Positions 61,756 through 64,000 of a DNA stretch of 64,000 bases are shown piece by piece. Every line of letters begins with the position of its first letter. Position 1 is the stretch's first letter. The stretch is from the NCBI RefSeq assembly GCF_026222555.1, contig NZ_CP098511.1:3329501-3393500 (forward strand). Reading direction: 5' to 3'. Under the pieces are notes generated by a model. The model saw only the letters and a program-made list of their open reading frames with translations. It had not been told where the DNA came from and ran no database searches. The translations under genes and the position numbers were made by a program. Source of the stretch: Aquimarina sp. ERC-38. GTDB lineage: Bacteria; Bacteroidota; Bacteroidia; Flavobacteriales; Flavobacteriaceae.

Positions 61756-63135
61756 TTGAGAAAATTTGCAATTATTGATGTAGAGACTACAGGGAACGGT
61801 ATTAACGGTAACCGAATTACCGAAATCTGTATTGTTGTTTTACAGGAAGATAAAGTCATTCATAAATTTACCAGTCTTGTCAATCCCGAACGGAATATAC
61901 CAGCATTTATTACGGGGCTTACAGGGATTGACAATGACATGGTACGAGATGCACCCAAATTTTTTGAAATTGCCCAGGAAATTGTAGAACTTACGGAAGG
62001 TGCTATTTTTATCGCTCATAATGTGACTTTTGATTATAATGTGGTTCGTGGCGAATTTAAACGATTGGGCTATACCTACACCCGTAAGAAACTTTGTACG
62101 GTTCGGCTATCTAGAAAATTGATTCCGGGAATGCATTCATACAGTTTGGGTAAGTTATGCACCTCATTAGCAATACCTCTAAGTAACCGCCACCGTGCTG
62201 AAGGTGATACGGATGCTACCGTATTATTGTTTCAAAAATTGTTAGATATTGACAAAGATCAGGAAACTATTACTTCTTTCTTAAACGCCCGATCCAAAGA
62301 AGCGACTTTACCACCTCATATTAATAAAAAACAAATTGCAGACCTTCCTGAGCAAACCGGTATTTACTTTTTTAAAAACCAAAAAGGAAAGGTAATCTAC
62401 GTAGGAAAAGCAAAGAATATAAAACAACGGGTACTTAGTCATTTTTATGATAAAAAAAATAAAGAATATGCCTTAGGTCAGCATACGTATAGTATTGATT
62501 ATGAACTGACTGGTAACGAATTGATTGCGCTTTTAGCAGAAGCTGAGCAAATTCAAAAACTATATCCGCGATTTAATAAAGCACAGAAAAAACCGGTAGC
62601 TCCCTATCGAATTATTTCGTATACCAACCGTAGAGGTGTCATGCAATTAGTTATCGACCGAATGCCAAGTACCAATAACGCTGTAGAAATTTTCTATACC
62701 CGTGCGGATGCAGTTTTACGCCTGGAACAATTGTGTACGAAATATCAATTATGTCCGCGATATTGTAATTTACAAAGTACCACGGAGAAGTGTTCTCATT
62801 ATAAAATTAAATATTGTTTAGGTATATGCGAGCAAAAGGAATCTGTAGCCCTTTATAACATAAGAGTTCAACGTGCCCTGGCTGCTTTACAAAAAGAACA
62901 GCAGAATTATATTATTAAAGAAAAAGGGCGAACTCAGGAAGAAGAGAGCTTTATTCTGGTAAAAAATGGTTTGTATAGAGGCTTTGGTTTTATCACTCAG
63001 GATGATACTATTGAGCATCACGATCAATTTGAAAATTACCTACAACCTCGCAATCATACGTATCACACCGCCAAAATTTTAAAAAGTTATTTAATGAATA
63101 AAGCAAAAGATAATGTAGTTTTTATGGAAGTATAA
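61756..63135 (+). CDS. DnaQ-type exonuclease fused to a UvrC-like GIY-YIG nuclease
   Basis: A 459-residue protein. Residues 1-170 are a DEDDh 3'-5' exonuclease: AIIDVETTGNGINGNRITEI (Exo I), IAHNVTFDYNVVRGEF (Exo II), HRAEGDTDATVLL (Exo III). Residues about 205-285 are a GIY-YIG domain (TGIYFFKNQKGKVIYVGKAKNIKQRVLSHF), and the C-terminal part has the YGLCPRYCNLQ-like UvrC fold (cysteines in YQLCPRYCNLQSTTEKCSHY). The start is TTG 61756; it must be so, because Exo I begins 6 residues later. It probably acts in DNA repair or proofreading. Downstream is a family C fragment. Confidence 0.88.
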   Translation: MRKFAIIDVETTGNGINGNRITEICIVVLQEDKVIHKFTSLVNPERNIPAFITGLTGIDNDMVRDAPKFFEIAQEIVELTEGAIFIAHNVTFDYNVVRGEFKRLGYTYTRKKLCTVRLSRKLIPGMHSYSLGKLCTSLAIPLSNRHRAEGDTDATVLLFQKLLDIDKDQETITSFLNARSKEATLPPHINKKQIADLPEQTGIYFFKNQKGKVIYVGKAKNIKQRVLSHFYDKKNKEYALGQHTYSIDYELTGNELIALLAEAEQIQKLYPRFNKAQKKPVAPYRIISYTNRRGVMQLVIDRMPSTNNAVEIFYTRADAVLRLEQLCTKYQLCPRYCNLQSTTEKCSHYKIKYCLGICEQKESVALYNIRVQRALAALQKEQQNYIIKEKGRTQEEESFILVKNGLYRGFGFITQDDTIEHHDQFENYLQPRNHTYHTAKILKSYLMNKAKDNVVFMEV

Positions 63136-63159
63136 AGGTAAATCCATATATAACCAAAG

Positions 63160-63312
63160 AAAAAACACTCGAACGGACACTTTTTCCCTAAAAATACCAA
63201 AGGTTAAGTTTTACCCAATGCTTTAATAACTTAGTAACCTAATAATACATAGCATCAATCAACAAGGAATAACAATCAACTACTAACTGACAACTATTAA
63301 TAAACAACTGAA
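63160..63312. repeat. Family C fragment and simple repeats
   Basis: GAAAAAACACTCGAACGGACAC (63160-63180 region) resembles the end of family C copy C1. It is followed by A+T-rich sequence (63215-63310) with repeating ATAAC/CAAC-type words in 8-bp-like phase. Nothing coding is seen. Confidence 0.35.
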
Positions 63313-63313
63313 A

Positions 63314-64000
63314 TCACTTCTTCTTTTTATATTTTTCCTCTCGGTCAAATTCAGCATCATTGGGAGCCATTCTAATATTAAATTCTTTTTCACCCCCGTA
63401 TAATTTGATTTCCTGTATATCCGCAGGTAAATAGTATCCGGCTTCTTCCAGTGCTTCTTTTACATTACGAACTACATTTCCTTTAGTAGTCAGTGCCTGT
63501 CTTCTAAAATCTTTAGTATCTACCCAAAAGAAAACTTTTAAATTGACGGTACTGGTTGCCAACTGATCCTCAATAACAAAATTTTCATGCTCTTCGTCTT
63601 CGATGACATTTGGTTCTTTTTTTAAAGCTTCCAGAACGGTTTGTTTGGCACCTTCAATATTATCCTCATAGGCAATACCTACGATAAAATCCCATCGGTA
63701 AAACCCGTCTTCGGTATAATTAGTTACTGGTTTGGTAAGTACATCGCTATTAGGGATATACACATCTTTTCCGTTAAAGGTTTTTAACTTGGTATATCGA
63801 AACTCCAAAGTTTTTACTTTTCCGAAGTTTTCTCCGATTTCTACAGTATCATTGACGTCAAACGGACGGTTAAAAGCTAAAATAACACCAGCAATAAAAT
63901 TCTCACCGATATCTTTAAAAGCAAACCCTAAAACCACCGCACTTGCTCCGGCGGCAGTTAAGATTCCAGTGGCCACCGCTCCCAAACCCGCAGCTTCAAG
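63314..64000 (-). CDS. Small-conductance mechanosensitive channel MscS, C-terminal part (runs off right edge)
   Basis: The visible 228 residues cover the pore-lining helix (ATGILTAAGASAVVLGFAFKD), the MscS beta domain (NFIAGVILAFNRPFDVNDTVEI, GKVKTLEFRYTKLKTFNGKDVYIPNSDV) and the cytoplasmic alpha/beta domain. The gene continues to the window end (frame open through 64000) and its start lies outside. Predicted to release osmolytes on hypo-osmotic shock. Downstream 3' tail is lysine-rich (EEKYKKKK). Confidence 0.9.
   Translation of the reverse strand, partial: LEAAGLGAVATGILTAAGASAVVLGFAFKDIGENFIAGVILAFNRPFDVNDTVEIGENFGKVKTLEFRYTKLKTFNGKDVYIPNSDVLTKPVTNYTEDGFYRWDFIVGIAYEDNIEGAKQTVLEALKKEPNVIEDEEHENFVIEDQLATSTVNLKVFFWVDTKDFRRQALTTKGNVVRNVKEALEEAGYYLPADIQEIKLYGGEKEFNIRMAPNDAEFDREEKYKKKK

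Noticed and set aside
1..64000. tRNA and rRNA genes
   Set aside because: Looked for T-loop-like GTTCGAATC contexts and long conserved rRNA blocks; hits such as 32250 are within coding sequence and no cloverleaf was found.

Overview
This is a compact, A+T-rich chromosomal segment of a member of the Bacteroidota, almost certainly a marine-type Flavobacteriaceae. The clues are a type IX secretion C-terminal signal, many Bacteroidetes-style lipoproteins (SPII boxes with no strong Shine-Dalgarno), TTG-N17-20-TAnnTTTG promoters (best before rpsF and before the 33.2 kb operon), flavobacterial conserved families (DUF3822, DUF4159, DUF6495-like, PilJ_N-type proteins), KdsB and a LytTR-type signalling style. 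No rRNA, tRNA, CRISPR array, prophage or replication origin was recognised. The genus cannot be fixed from the window.

Layout. 1-8 kb: a nitrate assimilation locus (nirB running off the left edge; a NarL-type response regulator; a PilJ_N/NIT-like periplasmic protein split by an in-frame stop; a Mo-bisPGD nitrate reductase fused to an FAD diaphorase and a BFD [2Fe-2S] domain; a siroheme-reductase-like protein ending in a rubredoxin), with TACGTA palindromes in both promoter regions. 8.9-12.3 kb: xylB-xylA. 12.6-19.5 kb: cell-envelope proteins (CarboxypepD_reg-like protein, T9SS cargo, membrane patatin, M13 peptidase). 19.8-24 kb: lipoprotein, Crp/Fnr regulator and a GlcG / beta-propeller-Dabb / SDR operon. 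24-38.9 kb: housekeeping genes (THUMP-like and SpoU methyltransferases, AI-2E transporter, rsmD, RecD-like helicase, kdsB, acyltransferase, YebC, pterin dehydratase). 39.1-40.4 kb: a complete IS3-family element. 40.6-49.9 kb: lipoprotein, maf, a UbiA-like protein, rlmH, nadC, YihY, two chalcone-isomerase-like genes, DUF2147, priA. 50.3-54.3 kb: LytTR regulators flanking rpsF-rpsR-rplI, plus a LytS-type kinase divergent from a TonB-type receptor. 57.7-64 kb: DUF6495-like, hisS with a large insertion, small membrane proteins, DUF3781-like, a DnaQ/GIY-YIG nuclease and a partial MscS channel.

The intergenic DNA is unusually rich in structure. There are two families of non-autonomous inverted-repeat elements: family A, four copies with TA-flanked GTGTCCGGT-type ends, and family B, two copies with 8-bp near-identical flanks. 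A dispersed REP-like family (C) includes a 137-bp tandem array. There are also 7/8-bp-periodic STRR-like arrays, a 175-bp palindrome, and a tandem pair of 136-nt structured elements ending in covarying terminator hairpins that look like duplicated small RNA genes.

The best candidates for under-described biology are the sensor / fused nitrate reductase / SiR-like-rubredoxin locus and the tandem RNA pair. Several coding oddities also deserve checking: the stop-split sensor, the A7 tract behind the acyltransferase start, the UbiA-like protein without its first Asp motif, and the HisRS insertion.
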